A stretch of 64,000 nt of DNA. Origin: Rhizobiaceae bacterium. Its GTDB lineage: Bacteria; Pseudomonadota; Alphaproteobacteria; Rhizobiales; Rhizobiaceae. The stretch is from the NCBI GenBank assembly GCA_023953835.1, contig JAMLJB010000001.1, positions 1,612,001 through 1,676,000 on the forward strand. The letters are read 5' to 3'. This document shows positions 1 to 8,411 of this stretch, in pieces. Below the pieces are notes generated by a model. The model saw nothing but the letters and a program-made list of their open reading frames with translations. It ran no database searches and was not told where the DNA came from. A program made the translations under genes and the position numbers. Numbering within the stretch: position 1 is the stretch's first letter; every line of letters starts with the position of its first letter.

Positions 1-408
1 GCCGCTTTCATTTTCGCGGGCGTCGGGGCCGACGAGAAGATCGGCGATTTCGGCCTGATCGGCAATGGAGCGGCGGGCATGGAGGTCGACGCGATCAACT
101 ACGATCTTGGAACGCCGCCGCATACGCTGGTACTCGCCAGTTCGCACAACCACACGCCCGCCCATCTTCTCGCGCTCGACGAGATGCTTTTCAACATCAT
201 GGATTCGGGCGGCGACGTCTGCGAGCAGGTCAAGGCCGACATGGTGTTCTTCGAAACGCAGGGCGGCGGCGCGGTGTTCAGCGTGGGCTCCATCGCCTAT
301 GCCGGTTCGCTCAGCCACAACAAATATGAGAACAACGTGTCGCGCATCACCGGCAATGTCCTGAAGCGCTTCCTCAAGCCGGAGCCGTTCGTGGTTCCCG
401 CAAAATGA
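1..408 (+). CDS. N,N-dimethylformamidase large-subunit-like protein, C-terminal part (5' end outside window)
   Basis: The frame is open from the first base and ends with TGA at 406-408, leaving about 135 C-terminal residues. The text resembles the C-terminal region of N,N-dimethylformamidase beta/large subunits: it contains GADEKIGDFG, an ASSHNHTPAHL stretch, and the closing block 'GGAVFSVGSIAYAGSLSHN' followed by NNVSRITGNVLKRF. Known members hydrolyse formamides at an iron centre, but many homologues of this domain in catabolic clusters have unknown amide or amine substrates. The metal-binding and catalytic part lies outside the window, so activity cannot be judged. It converges on the leuD-like gene with a 12-bp gap. 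Family assignment is from recalled sequence similarity; substrate is unknown. Confidence 0.6.
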   Translation, partial: AAFIFAGVGADEKIGDFGLIGNGAAGMEVDAINYDLGTPPHTLVLASSHNHTPAHLLALDEMLFNIMDSGGDVCEQVKADMVFFETQGGGAVFSVGSIAYAGSLSHNKYENNVSRITGNVLKRFLKPEPFVVPAK

Positions 409-420
409 CGGAGGGCGTTT

Positions 421-1041
421 CTAGCCCGGCGACCTGTTCCAGATCCACGGTCGTTTTTGTCGATCCCGGTCCTGGAAGGCGTCGATCTCGTGCCTGTGCC
501 GCAGGCTCTCGGTAATCTCGTCGGCGCCGTCGAGCAGCATGCGACGGCGGCGGTCATCGAGATCGAACTGCCATTGAATATCGGGATCGATGCGCAGCGT
601 CTGGGTTGCCACTTCGATCGACGCCGAAAGCACCTCGTCGCGTGAACGGTCGAACAACTGGCGCACCTGCTCATGGGGTAGGGTGATTGCAAGCAGGCCG
701 CATTTGAATGCGTTGCCGTAGAAGATGGAACCGAAGCTGGCGGCGATCACGGCCTGCACGCCGAAATCGAGATGCGCCCATACGGCGTGCTCGCGGGAGG
801 AACCGCAGCCATAATTGTTGTTCGCCAGCAGGATCCTTGCGCCCGCATATTTCGGGAGGTTCAACGCAAAGGTCCGGTTCGGCGTGCCATCCGCATCCTG
901 CCGCCAATCGGCGAAGAAGCCCTTGCCGAGACCTTTGCGGCTCGTCGTGACCATCCACTGCTGCGGGATGATCGTATCGGTGTCGATGTTGTCGTGGTCG
1001 ACGGGAACGATCGCACCCTCGATGTGGCGAAGCGGTTTCAT
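421..1041 (-). CDS. leuD: 3-isopropylmalate dehydratase small subunit family (LeuD-type swivel subunit)
   Basis: A 206-residue protein starting MKPLRHIEGAIVPVDHDNIDTDTIIP. The NIDTDTIIP motif, the AGARILLANNNYGCGSSREHA block and SIFYGNAFKCGLL are diagnostic of the LeuD/aconitase swivel subunit. The frame stays open upstream, but ATG at 1041 matches the family N-terminus and overlaps the leuC stop by 4 bp (ATGA), so the two are translationally coupled. With LeuC it would form a [4Fe-4S] hydro-lyase that isomerises or dehydrates 2- or 3-hydroxy diacids. The catabolic neighbours suggest a dedicated hydratase (dimethylmalate, citramalate or similar) rather than leucine synthesis; no leuA or leuB is adjacent. 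Confidence 0.9.
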   Translation of the reverse strand: MKPLRHIEGAIVPVDHDNIDTDTIIPQQWMVTTSRKGLGKGFFADWRQDADGTPNRTFALNLPKYAGARILLANNNYGCGSSREHAVWAHLDFGVQAVIAASFGSIFYGNAFKCGLLAITLPHEQVRQLFDRSRDEVLSASIEVATQTLRIDPDIQWQFDLDDRRRRMLLDGADEITESLRHRHEIDAFQDRDRQKRPWIWNRSPG

Positions 1042-2450
1042 TTTCCAGCCCCGAATTGTCTGGGATCGGCGATTTCCCCGGCCAGCGCTGACGCCATCGC
1101 AGTGAGCGGGCTTGCAAGGTGGGTGCGTGCCTTGCTGCCCTGTCGACCCTCGAAATTGCGGTTCGAGGTGGAGACGCTTCGCTTGCCGGGTCCCACATAG
1201 TCGCCATTCATGCCGACGCACATCGAGCAGCCGGATTCGAGCCATTCACACCCCGCATCCATGAATATCCGGTCGAGGCCCAGTTCCTCGGCTTGCCTGC
1301 GAACCTGGCTCGAACCGGGAACGACAATGGCGCGGACATGGGGCGCAACGCGTTTCGATCCGATGATCGACGCCGCTGCCGACAGGTCGGACAGGCGACC
1401 ATTGGTGCACGATCCGATGAACACGTTGTCGACCGGCATGCCCTCCAGCCTTTCGCCGGCCCTCAGTCCCATATAGCTCAGCGACTGATGCATCGCCGCC
1501 GCCTCGCGCGGGTCGTCGGGAAGCGGCGGTACCACGCCGTTGACGGCAATCGTCTGCGACGGATTGGTGCCCCAGCTTATCTGGGGTTCCAGTTCCGCAA
1601 GCTCGACCGAGTGAATGCGGTCATAGCTTGCGCCTTCGTCGCTCGCATAGTTCAGCCAGCACGATTCGAGTTCAGCGGTGATGCGGGGCGCGAAAGGGCG
1701 GCCCGCGAGATAGTCGAGAGTGATCCGGTCGGGTGCAACCATTGCGCCGTGCGCGCCCATTTCCACGCCCATGTTACACAGCGTGTGGCGTGCCTCGACC
1801 GGCAGGCCCTTCACATAGTCGCCGCCATATTCGACGGCAAAGCCGCTTGCGACCTTCACTCCGAGCCGCGCGATCAGATGCAGCGCAACATCCTTTGCCG
1901 TGACTTCGGCCGCGGGTGCGCCATGAAACTCTATCAGCATCGATTTCGGGCGGGTGACGACAAGGGTCTGGGTGGCAAGCACGTGCTCGACCTCGGATGT
2001 CCCTATCCCGAACGCCCAGCAGCCGAGCGCGCCCAGCGTGCAGGTGTGGCTGTCGCCGCAAACCGCAATCATTCCGGGGAGAATGATCCCTTGCTCCGGA
2101 GCTGCGACGTGGACGATTCCCTGCCGCCGGTCCTCGATGTCGAAATGCGTGATCCCGCTGTTGCGGGCATTGCTGCGCAAGGCGAGAAGCATCTCCCTGC
2201 CGCCCGGCACGGATTCGGTGGATCGTCCGGGACGGGTCGAGACCATATGATCCGATACGGCGAAGGTCAGCTCGGGATTGCGCACCTTGCGACCCGCCTC
2301 CTCCAGCCCTGCAAACGCTTGCGGGCTGGTCAAGTCGTGGATGAGATGGCGGTCGATATGGACAAGCGATTGGCCGCCGTCGAGTTCGGCAACCAGATGT
2401 TCGTCCCAGATCTTCTCAAAGAGATTGCGTCGTTTCAAACTCGCCTCCAC
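1038..2450 (-). CDS. leuC: 3-isopropylmalate/aconitase-family dehydratase large subunit (LeuC-type)
   Basis: A 470-residue LeuC-family protein. Early FEKIWDEHLV and VHIDRHLIHD are family hallmarks. [4Fe-4S] ligand cysteines are visible in FIGSCTNGRLSDL and in CEWLESGCSMCVGMNGD. I chose the GTG at 2450: it gives the usual family length and has AAGGA six bases upstream. A GTG further up at 2498 would lie inside the CACGTG operator-like palindrome and adds non-conserved residues. The gene overlaps leuD by 4 bp and is transcribed divergently from the LacI regulator. The substrate may be a catabolic hydroxy-diacid instead of isopropylmalate; that part is inference. Confidence 0.9.
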   Translation of the reverse strand: MEASLKRRNLFEKIWDEHLVAELDGGQSLVHIDRHLIHDLTSPQAFAGLEEAGRKVRNPELTFAVSDHMVSTRPGRSTESVPGGREMLLALRSNARNSGITHFDIEDRRQGIVHVAAPEQGIILPGMIAVCGDSHTCTLGALGCWAFGIGTSEVEHVLATQTLVVTRPKSMLIEFHGAPAAEVTAKDVALHLIARLGVKVASGFAVEYGGDYVKGLPVEARHTLCNMGVEMGAHGAMVAPDRITLDYLAGRPFAPRITAELESCWLNYASDEGASYDRIHSVELAELEPQISWGTNPSQTIAVNGVVPPLPDDPREAAAMHQSLSYMGLRAGERLEGMPVDNVFIGSCTNGRLSDLSAAASIIGSKRVAPHVRAIVVPGSSQVRRQAEELGLDRIFMDAGCEWLESGCSMCVGMNGDYVGPGKRSVSTSNRNFEGRQGSKARTHLASPLTAMASALAGEIADPRQFGAGK

Positions 2451-2492
2451 AAGATCCTTCCAAAGCCCGATTTGAAATATGCCAAAGGTAGC

Positions 2493-2504
2493 GTACACGT
2501 GTGC
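2493..2504. promoter_or_regulatory. Candidate LacI-type operator, CACGTG-centred near-palindrome (leuC/lacI intergenic)
   Basis: GTACACGTGTGC is symmetric about CACGTG apart from one base pair (T/G). It lies between the divergent leuC-like gene and the LacI regulator gene. LacI-family operators are typically even palindromes with a central CG. The core TACACGTGT also occurs inside the perfect palindrome at 16722-16747. The repressor assignment is inferred from position and symmetry. Confidence 0.6.
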
Positions 2505-2623
2505 ACAGAATTTTGCATCGCCGTCCCGTTGACGCTAGACCGGGTGTCGTCAATGGAGAACCGGCAAGACGATTTGCTGAAGCGACTGTAGGGTCCTGAC
2601 CTTCGTGAACGAATGAACGCAGA

Positions 2624-3658
2624 ATGAGCAGAGACGGAACAGGCAGGGGACCGGTTACGATCAGGGACATTGCCCGGCACCTCGGCATGTCTCATCCAAC
2701 CGTTTCGCGGGCACTGAACGATTCGCCGGAAATTGGCGAGGAAACGAAGGAAAAGGTGAGGGCGGCCGCCCGGGCGATGGGATATATCCCGAATTCCTGG
2801 GCCCAGATGATGCGTCGCCAGAAGTCCAGTCTGGTCGGATTGATCGTTCCCGACATCGAGAACCCCTTTTACAGCCGCCTGTCGAAGATCATTGCCGACG
2901 AGGCCGCCTCGCGGGGCGTGCAATTGGTCATGGCGATTTCCGAGGACGATCCGGCGCTCGAATATCGCCACATCGTCGCGATGCGACGCGCGCGCGTGGC
3001 CGGAATAGCGCTGACCCCGACCGCCGGTCTGACGCCTGAATCCGCCGAATTGCTGGAGGAAATTCCCGCCATGCAGATCGTCCGGCGCAGCCCCGTGCTC
3101 TCCAAGCCGCTGACGGTCGCCGACGATCGCGGCGCGACCGCGCAGTCGGCGCGACACCTTATCGAGATGGGTCACAGGCGCATCGCGCTGGTCAGCGGCG
3201 GACCGGAGACGCTCAGCACCGGCGAAGAGCGTGTCGCCGGGTTCATGGAAGCCGTCGACGCGGCGAACATCCGCCATCTCGCGATGATCGAACTCGGCTC
3301 GCCGAGGCCGGCATTCGGCTATGCCGCGACCCTGCGCCTGATCGATCGGCCCGATCCGCCAACCGGAATTGTCATCGGAAGCTCGCAACTGATGCTGGGC
3401 GTGATGCGCGCCCTTCGGGAGCGCGGACTTTCGGTTCCGTCCGACATGTCGATGATCGGCTATGGGGACCCGGAATGGCTCTCCGAATGGGGCGGCGGGA
3501 TAACGACCATATCCCTGCCCGTCGAACAGATCGCCTCCAACACCGCGCGGTTCCTGTGCGCGCAGGTCGAAACTGCATCCGCCGAAGTTTGGCCGGAACG
3601 GACGGAATTTCCGACGACGCTCGTCATAAGAGGCTCGGTCGCAGCGCCGGTCACCTAA
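2624..3658 (+). CDS. LacI-family transcriptional regulator
   Basis: A 344-residue protein. The N-terminal helix-turn-helix (TIRDIARHLGMSHPTVSRALN, about residues 12-32) and hinge region are typical of LacI/PurR. A periplasmic-binding-protein-like sensor domain follows from SSLVGLIVPDIENPFYS to the C-terminus (GDPEWLSEW, TTISLPVEQIA). Length is normal for the family. It is divergent from leuCD, with a CACGTG palindrome in the shared promoter region; a stronger related palindrome lies upstream of the large minus-strand operon. The likely role is substrate-relieved repression of both units. The effector is unknown. Confidence 0.93.
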   Translation: MSRDGTGRGPVTIRDIARHLGMSHPTVSRALNDSPEIGEETKEKVRAAARAMGYIPNSWAQMMRRQKSSLVGLIVPDIENPFYSRLSKIIADEAASRGVQLVMAISEDDPALEYRHIVAMRRARVAGIALTPTAGLTPESAELLEEIPAMQIVRRSPVLSKPLTVADDRGATAQSARHLIEMGHRRIALVSGGPETLSTGEERVAGFMEAVDAANIRHLAMIELGSPRPAFGYAATLRLIDRPDPPTGIVIGSSQLMLGVMRALRERGLSVPSDMSMIGYGDPEWLSEWGGGITTISLPVEQIASNTARFLCAQVETASAEVWPERTEFPTTLVIRGSVAAPVT

Positions 3659-3691
3659 CCGGAAACCGTCGTTCAGCACCTCGGCATCCGT

Positions 3692-4618
3692 TCAGCTCGC
3701 ATTGAGAAAGACCTGCTCCCTCGCCTTGACCAGCGTCGTCAACATTTCGTTCACGGGCGCTTCCAGCCCGACCTGGGCGGCGAACCTCGGCACCGCCCCG
3801 TTGATCGCATCGATCTCGCTCGCGCGGCCCGCTTCATGATCCATGCGCATCGACGGCTTTGCGCCACGGACGCGTTCGCCGAATGACTGAACATGGGCGA
3901 CAGGATCTTCAACCTTGATTCCGACATTCAGGGCTTTCGCAATCCGCCACGCTTCCTGCGATGCGGCAATCCCGAGCCGCCATGTCGCCGGATTGTCCAT
4001 CACCTGCCCGCAGGTCATGCCGGTCAGCGCGCAGATGGGGCTGAAGGCGACGTTGCAGATCAGCTTTTCCCACTGCATCGCCGCGATATTCTGCGCGGCC
4101 ATGGCGTTGAATCCGGCTGCCTTCCACGCATCGACCACGGCGTCCAACCGCGCCTTGTCGAGGGTGAAATAGGCGCCGATCTGCACCACCTGCATGCCGG
4201 TGTGGTAGACATGGCCGGGAGCGGGAAGCGACGCACCGAAGCCGCCCGCGATGCCGACCGCCAGCTTCTCTGCGCCGACGACCGCAGCGGCGGCATCGGC
4301 GCTGCCGAGGCCGTTCTGTATGGTGAGCACGGTGGTGCGAGGCCCGATGAGCGGCGCTGCCTCGGTTGCGGCCTGCGCGACCTGCGAAGCCTTGACCGCA
4401 AGGATCACGAGGTCAGCCTTTTCTCCCTGTGCGGAGGTGGAGGCTGTCAGGCGGACGGTGCGGTCGCCGCTTGCGCCTTCGACCCTCAGGCCCGCGCCGT
4501 TGATCGCGTCGACATGGCTGCGGTTGCGGGTGACCGCGAGGACATCATTGCCGGCGGCGGCGAACAGTCCCGCATAGACCGAACCCATTGCGCCGGCACC
4601 GATAATGGCAACTCGCAT
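3692..4618 (-). CDS. Ketopantoate reductase (ApbA/PanE) family 2-ketoacid reductase
   Basis: A 308-residue protein. The N-terminal Rossmann motif is IIGAGAMGSVYAGLFAAAG. The family block LIGPRTTVLTIQNGLGSAD and the catalytic lysine region AMQWEKLICNVAFSPICALTG are clear, with a conserved C-terminal helical domain (APVNEMLTTLV). PanE reduces 2-dehydropantoate with NADPH, but catabolic paralogues reduce other branched 2-ketoacids. It is the last gene of the long minus-strand operon, 15 bp after the tartrate-dehydratase-like gene, and converges on lacI with a 33-bp gap. Context favours a pathway-specific 2-ketoacid or hydroxyacid reductase over pantothenate synthesis. Confidence 0.88.
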   Translation of the reverse strand: MRVAIIGAGAMGSVYAGLFAAAGNDVLAVTRNRSHVDAINGAGLRVEGASGDRTVRLTASTSAQGEKADLVILAVKASQVAQAATEAAPLIGPRTTVLTIQNGLGSADAAAAVVGAEKLAVGIAGGFGASLPAPGHVYHTGMQVVQIGAYFTLDKARLDAVVDAWKAAGFNAMAAQNIAAMQWEKLICNVAFSPICALTGMTCGQVMDNPATWRLGIAASQEAWRIAKALNVGIKVEDPVAHVQSFGERVRGAKPSMRMDHEAGRASEIDAINGAVPRFAAQVGLEAPVNEMLTTLVKAREQVFLNAS

Positions 4619-4633
4619 CGGACATCCTCTTCG

Positions 4634-5800
4634 TCAGGCTTCGAGAATTTTTTCCAGAACCGGCCTGAGTTCGGCCTTCTGTTCAAGGCCGAAGCCGGGT
4701 GCGTCGGTCGGATGGACCCTGCCGTCGCGAATACAGCCCGCCGGATATCCCCCGAATGGCTGGAACACCGCCGGATATGCCTCGCATCCTCCAAGCTCCA
4801 GCCCCACCACCGCGTGCAGATTGATGAGGTGGCCGCCATGCGGATAGGAATAGGCGCGGCTGAAACCATTCGCCTCCATCAGGCCGATAAGATTGTTGAA
4901 CTCGGTCAGCCCGTAGCTGAGGCCGGGGTCCATCTGGAATATGTCCTTGCCGGGCCGCATTCCGCCATAGATGATGAGGTTGCGGACATCCTGGCTCGAA
5001 AACAGGTTCTCGCCGGTTGCAATCGCGCCCTGATAGTTGGACGCGACATGCTGGTTGAGTTCGAAGTCGAGCGGATCGCCCGCCTCCTCATACCATCTCA
5101 GGCCGTAGGCATCCAATGCGCGCGCATATTCGATGGCGGTCGTCTTGTCGAACCTTCCATTCGCATCGACAGACAGGTTGCTCCCGCTTCCGGCGACCTC
5201 TATCGCAGCTTCGATCCGCTTCAAATCCAGCAGCAGGGGGGCGCCGCCGATCTTGATCTTGAATTTCTCGAAACCGGCATCCCGGTATGACCTGATTTCG
5301 TCGGCCAGCGCCTCGACGCTCCCGTTCGACGTATAATAGCCACCGGCGGCATAGACCGGCGCGCCTGCGCATTCAGGCGTCCTGTCGAAATGCCGCGAAA
5401 TCGTCCGCCAGGCCGGTTCGTCGTTCAGCTTCGCATTCAGGTCCCAGAAGGCCAGTTCCAGTCCGCCGATTGCGGTTGCCCTGTCGCCATGACCGCCGGG
5501 TTTCTCGTTCGCGACAAGCACCGAATAGACCTTGTTCAGATCGAACTGGTCGCCCGTTTTGGCCAGCAGCATATCCGAACCGGCCCGGTCCAGACGCGGA
5601 AACAGCCGTTCCCGCATAATGCCGCCTTGCGCAAAGCGGCCAATGGAATTGAAGCCGAAGCCGACAACCGGCTTGCCGTTGCGCACGACATCCGTGACGA
5701 TTGCGACCATCGAAACGGTGTGCTCCGAAAAGTTCACAAGCGAGTTGGCCACGTTGCCGACAAGAGGCACCGACAGCTCCCTCAAATCCGTAATTTTCAC
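4634..5800 (-). CDS. Enolase-superfamily dehydratase, D(-)-tartrate dehydratase-like
   Basis: A 388-residue member of the mandelate racemase/muconate lactonizing enzyme group that closely resembles D(-)-tartrate dehydratase. Shared features are GFGFNSIGRFAQGG near the N-terminus, AGGYY, the KIKIGGAP barrel strand (Lys183 as base), metal ligands Asp212, Glu239 and Glu264 (VDANGRF, WYEEAGDPLD, ATGENLFS), YGGMRPGKD, and the PHGGH block with His321 as the second acid/base. The start is GTG at 5800 with a GAGGG site upstream. It lies 21 bp after the hydrolase gene. Expected reaction: dehydration of a vicinal-diol acid to a 2-ketoacid, which the next gene (a ketoacid reductase) could use. The exact substrate is not shown. 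Confidence 0.85.
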   Translation of the reverse strand: MKITDLRELSVPLVGNVANSLVNFSEHTVSMVAIVTDVVRNGKPVVGFGFNSIGRFAQGGIMRERLFPRLDRAGSDMLLAKTGDQFDLNKVYSVLVANEKPGGHGDRATAIGGLELAFWDLNAKLNDEPAWRTISRHFDRTPECAGAPVYAAGGYYTSNGSVEALADEIRSYRDAGFEKFKIKIGGAPLLLDLKRIEAAIEVAGSGSNLSVDANGRFDKTTAIEYARALDAYGLRWYEEAGDPLDFELNQHVASNYQGAIATGENLFSSQDVRNLIIYGGMRPGKDIFQMDPGLSYGLTEFNNLIGLMEANGFSRAYSYPHGGHLINLHAVVGLELGGCEAYPAVFQPFGGYPAGCIRDGRVHPTDAPGFGLEQKAELRPVLEKILEA

Positions 5801-5821
5801 AGATTTTTCCCTCTTCTAAGA

Positions 5822-6784
5822 TCACGTACCAAGAGTATTTCTCAACCACGTCGTGATCTGAGAAACTATATAATCGTTGTTTTCTTCCATCATCATCATA
5901 TGGGAATTTCCAAATACGCCGGACGCAGGAAGATCTATGAGAATCGATCTCTCGCTCTTCTTTCTGTAGGTATCGAATCTATGTCGAAATATCGGGGTTA
6001 TCTCCATCCACAGCGGTGATCTGTCGATATAGTCGCCTACCACAAGGCAACGCGGCCCTGCCTTTTCGATTGTCCTGTCGGAAGGATCGGGGCCGCCATG
6101 CGGTTCGAGCAGGACGGTTGCTGCGGCGAGATCGGGCGCCTGCTCGGCAAGTTCCGTGACGAGGCCGCCGCCCTGGCTGTGACCGATCAGAATTGCCGGG
6201 CCGATGCGGTCCAGTATCAGGCGAAGCGCGGCCACCTGGCTGTTCGTGTTGCACGTCCAGCGGGGCACGATCTGCTTCATGAGCTGGTCGAACGCGCCGA
6301 TCGGAAATCTCAGCTTTTCAAATGGCCTGCGCTCGTCGAAATCGTTGAACGTTCCGAACCGGAAGCTTGTCCACACATCCTGCGCGCCGCGTATGAAGGG
6401 CTGTTGCGGCCATTCTCCGTCGATGACGCTGAACCCCGATCGGCCACGTTCGACGATGTCGGTCACATAGACGGGGAAGCCCTCCCGCAACAGCAGGTGC
6501 AGCCAGCCGGGCCTCCCGTCGGGCGTGGTTTCCCAGCATGCGCCGGTCAGTCCGCCACCATGAACGAGCAGGACCGGCACGGGAACGCTTTGCCGTTTCG
6601 GAATGAAATACTGGACGTAGGACTGTTCGATCCAGAACTCGCCGTTCGGGTCATGCTCGACGGTCGAGTCGGCGGAAAGTCTCGCCTGCATCGTCTCACG
6701 GCCCGAAACGTGCACGACGCGTCCGCCGACATGGAAGCTGCCCATGTCCGCAAGCTCCAGCGATGCATCGTTCAGCCTGTTCAT
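5822..6784 (-). CDS. Alpha/beta hydrolase
   Basis: A 320-residue alpha/beta-hydrolase-fold protein. The oxyanion region VPVLLVHGGGLTGACW, the nucleophile elbow GHSQGG and a late acidic/His region (VFGNSHMMMMEENN) are visible. The ATG at 6784 follows the thiolase-like stop by 2 bp; an upstream in-frame start would overlap that gene and is unlikely. The sequence is reminiscent of secreted-esterase-like hydrolases (GSFHVGGRVVHVSGRE), but I see no signal peptide from this start. In the operon it could cleave an ester, lactone or thioester intermediate. Substrate unknown. Confidence 0.82.
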   Translation of the reverse strand: MNRLNDASLELADMGSFHVGGRVVHVSGRETMQARLSADSTVEHDPNGEFWIEQSYVQYFIPKRQSVPVPVLLVHGGGLTGACWETTPDGRPGWLHLLLREGFPVYVTDIVERGRSGFSVIDGEWPQQPFIRGAQDVWTSFRFGTFNDFDERRPFEKLRFPIGAFDQLMKQIVPRWTCNTNSQVAALRLILDRIGPAILIGHSQGGGLVTELAEQAPDLAAATVLLEPHGGPDPSDRTIEKAGPRCLVVGDYIDRSPLWMEITPIFRHRFDTYRKKSERSILIDLPASGVFGNSHMMMMEENNDYIVSQITTWLRNTLGT

Positions 6785-6786
6785 TG

Positions 6787-8010
6787 CTATCGATCCAACG
6801 ACATGATCGCCACGCTGTGGCACGACATCATGCCGCCAAGCGCATGCACCAGTCCGCGCCGGGGCTTCTCGACCTGAAGGCCGAGCGCCTGCCCACGAAG
6901 CTGGCGAATCATTTCCATGATGCTGTCCATCACGCAGGAAACGCCGGGCTGTCCGAAGGAGAGCCAGCCGCCATTGGTGTTAGTGGGAAAGCGTCCGCCA
7001 GGGCCTGTTTCCCCGGCGGCGATCATCTCGGCAACGTCCTGCATGGAACCGAGGCCAAGCTCCGCCAGCGACATGATCTCGACATGAGCGAACTGCGACG
7101 CGGTCTGGAACACATCAATGTCTGACGGACTCAGCCCTGCCATTTCATATGCGATGCGCCCGGCGATGCGGCACCCGGTCGAGGTGATGTTGGGCAAGGC
7201 GCCGAGGTCCAGCCAGCTTGTCCGAAGCGCCATGCGGTCGGTCAGATATTCATGCGTCTCGCATTCCCCGAACCCTTGCAGGTAGATTGGTGCGTCGACC
7301 ATGTCGCGCGCGCGCTCCGCCGTGGTGACGATGCAGGCGCCCGCCGTTCCGGGTGGGCCCCAGCTCGCGCAATGCCACAGGCGCAACGGCGATGCGATCA
7401 TCGGCGACCGCATCACATCGTCCAGGGTGATGCGGCCCTTGTAGCCCTTGGCCGAGTAAGGATTGTGCGTCGCCCATTCCTGGCACTGCACCGCCACGGC
7501 GGACAGGTGTTCCTCGGTGATCCCGTATTCATGCATCAACCTGCGCGCGATCTGCGCGTAGATGGACGGGATCACGGTATTGTAGGGCTGTTCGAACTCA
7601 GGATCGGCGTCCAGCGCGGCGATACCCGAGCGCGTGTCGGTCAAGCCCGCAGCCGCGTCGGCTCCCACGCACAACACATATTTTGCCACCCCCGACGTCA
7701 CGGCAAGCGCCGCGTGCTTGAGCATCGAGTTCATGCCTGCCGCATGGATCGTGATCTCGGACGAATAGGTCGGCGTGATCTTGGCGTATGACGCGAAATA
7801 ATTGTTCCATTGTTCCCTGAGGTCCGACATCGGCGCGCGGCCGGTCAGCAAGCCGTCGATCTCGTCCTTCCGGAGGCCGCAATCGTCGAGCGAACGGGCG
7901 GTCGCTTCCATCGCGAGCCGCATCGCCGTTTTCGTCTCGCCGCGCCGGCAATAGCTGTCGCCAAATCCGACGATCGCCGCCTTGTTGCTCAGTTCGCGCG
8001 CGGAACTCAT
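6787..8010 (-). CDS. Thiolase-fold (lipid-transfer/SCP-x type) protein lacking the catalytic Cys and His
   Basis: A 407-residue thiolase-superfamily protein of the SCP-x/lipid-transfer type (AAIVGFGDSY start, SGVAKYVLCVGAD, TNTNGGWLSFGQPG near the end). The usual nucleophile motif CASG reads HAAGM at residues 89-93, and the usual catalytic GHP reads GQP with Gln354. Both are visible losses. It overlaps the DUF35 gene by 4 bp. Thiolase-fold/DUF35 pairs are known as archaeal-type thiolases and as Ltp2-type retro-aldolases in steroid side-chain degradation, where the thiolase Cys is not needed. A carbon-carbon lyase role in a hydrolase/ligase/MaoC pathway is a reasonable inference. Confidence 0.88.
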   Translation of the reverse strand: MSSARELSNKAAIVGFGDSYCRRGETKTAMRLAMEATARSLDDCGLRKDEIDGLLTGRAPMSDLREQWNNYFASYAKITPTYSSEITIHAAGMNSMLKHAALAVTSGVAKYVLCVGADAAAGLTDTRSGIAALDADPEFEQPYNTVIPSIYAQIARRLMHEYGITEEHLSAVAVQCQEWATHNPYSAKGYKGRITLDDVMRSPMIASPLRLWHCASWGPPGTAGACIVTTAERARDMVDAPIYLQGFGECETHEYLTDRMALRTSWLDLGALPNITSTGCRIAGRIAYEMAGLSPSDIDVFQTASQFAHVEIMSLAELGLGSMQDVAEMIAAGETGPGGRFPTNTNGGWLSFGQPGVSCVMDSIMEMIRQLRGQALGLQVEKPRRGLVHALGGMMSCHSVAIMSLDR

Positions 8011-8411
8011 GCTGCCACCCTGAACTTCGGAAGGACGAGGTCCGCGTCGACCCGGTCGAAATAGACCTGCACGCGCTGGCCGATCGACGGCTCGGCCCCG
8101 TTCGCGTCGATCTCGGAAAACATGTGATAGCCCTCGTCGACATGGATGATGCCGAGCACGATCGGCTTCCAGTCCTTCTGGTCCGCAAACACCGGGATGT
8201 GCTGGACGGTGAAGGAATAGACCTCGCCGCCGCCTTTGGATTCCTCCCATTCCAGCGCGTCCGCGAGGCAATAGGGGCACAGCGCGCGCGGATGAAAAAC
8301 CGCGCTTTGACAGGATGAGCAGCGCTGGAAGAGCAAACGTCCCTGCCGGCAGCCTTCCCAATAGGGCGCGGTGTCGAGGCTTGTATTCGGATGGATGACG
8401 TGTCCGGTCAT
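8007..8411 (-). CDS. DUF35 OB-fold, zinc-ribbon acyl-CoA-associated protein
   Basis: A 134-residue protein of the DUF35 (ChsH2/BbsA-like) family. The rubredoxin-like zinc ribbon CSSCQSAVFHPRALCPYC has two CxxC pairs near residues 30-50. It is followed by an OB-fold with GGGEVYSFTV and PIVLGIIHVDEGYHMFSEI. The frame stays open further upstream, but ATG at 8411 overlaps the ligase stop by 4 bp and gives the family length. Such proteins bind the acyl-CoA substrate and form obligate complexes with a thiolase-fold partner, here the next gene, also overlapping by 4 bp. Confidence 0.9.
   Translation of the reverse strand: MTGHVIHPNTSLDTAPYWEGCRQGRLLFQRCSSCQSAVFHPRALCPYCLADALEWEESKGGGEVYSFTVQHIPVFADQKDWKPIVLGIIHVDEGYHMFSEIDANGAEPSIGQRVQVYFDRVDADLVLPKFRVAA

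Noticed and set aside
421..1245. Longer LeuD reading from 1245
   Set aside because: The extra N-terminus lies inside leuC and is not conserved; ATG 1041 with ATGA overlap is better.
1119..2591. Long open frame (about 490 codons) antisense to leuC
   Set aside because: Low-complexity Arg/Ala/Gly-rich text without family resemblance; a shadow of high-GC codon use opposite a clear LeuC.
2435..3679. Minus-strand frame antisense to lacI
   Set aside because: Overlaps a clear LacI protein and the operator region; composition is shadow-like.
3893..5290. Long plus-strand frame across panE-like and tartrate-dehydratase-like genes
   Set aside because: It runs antisense through two recognised genes and has no domain.
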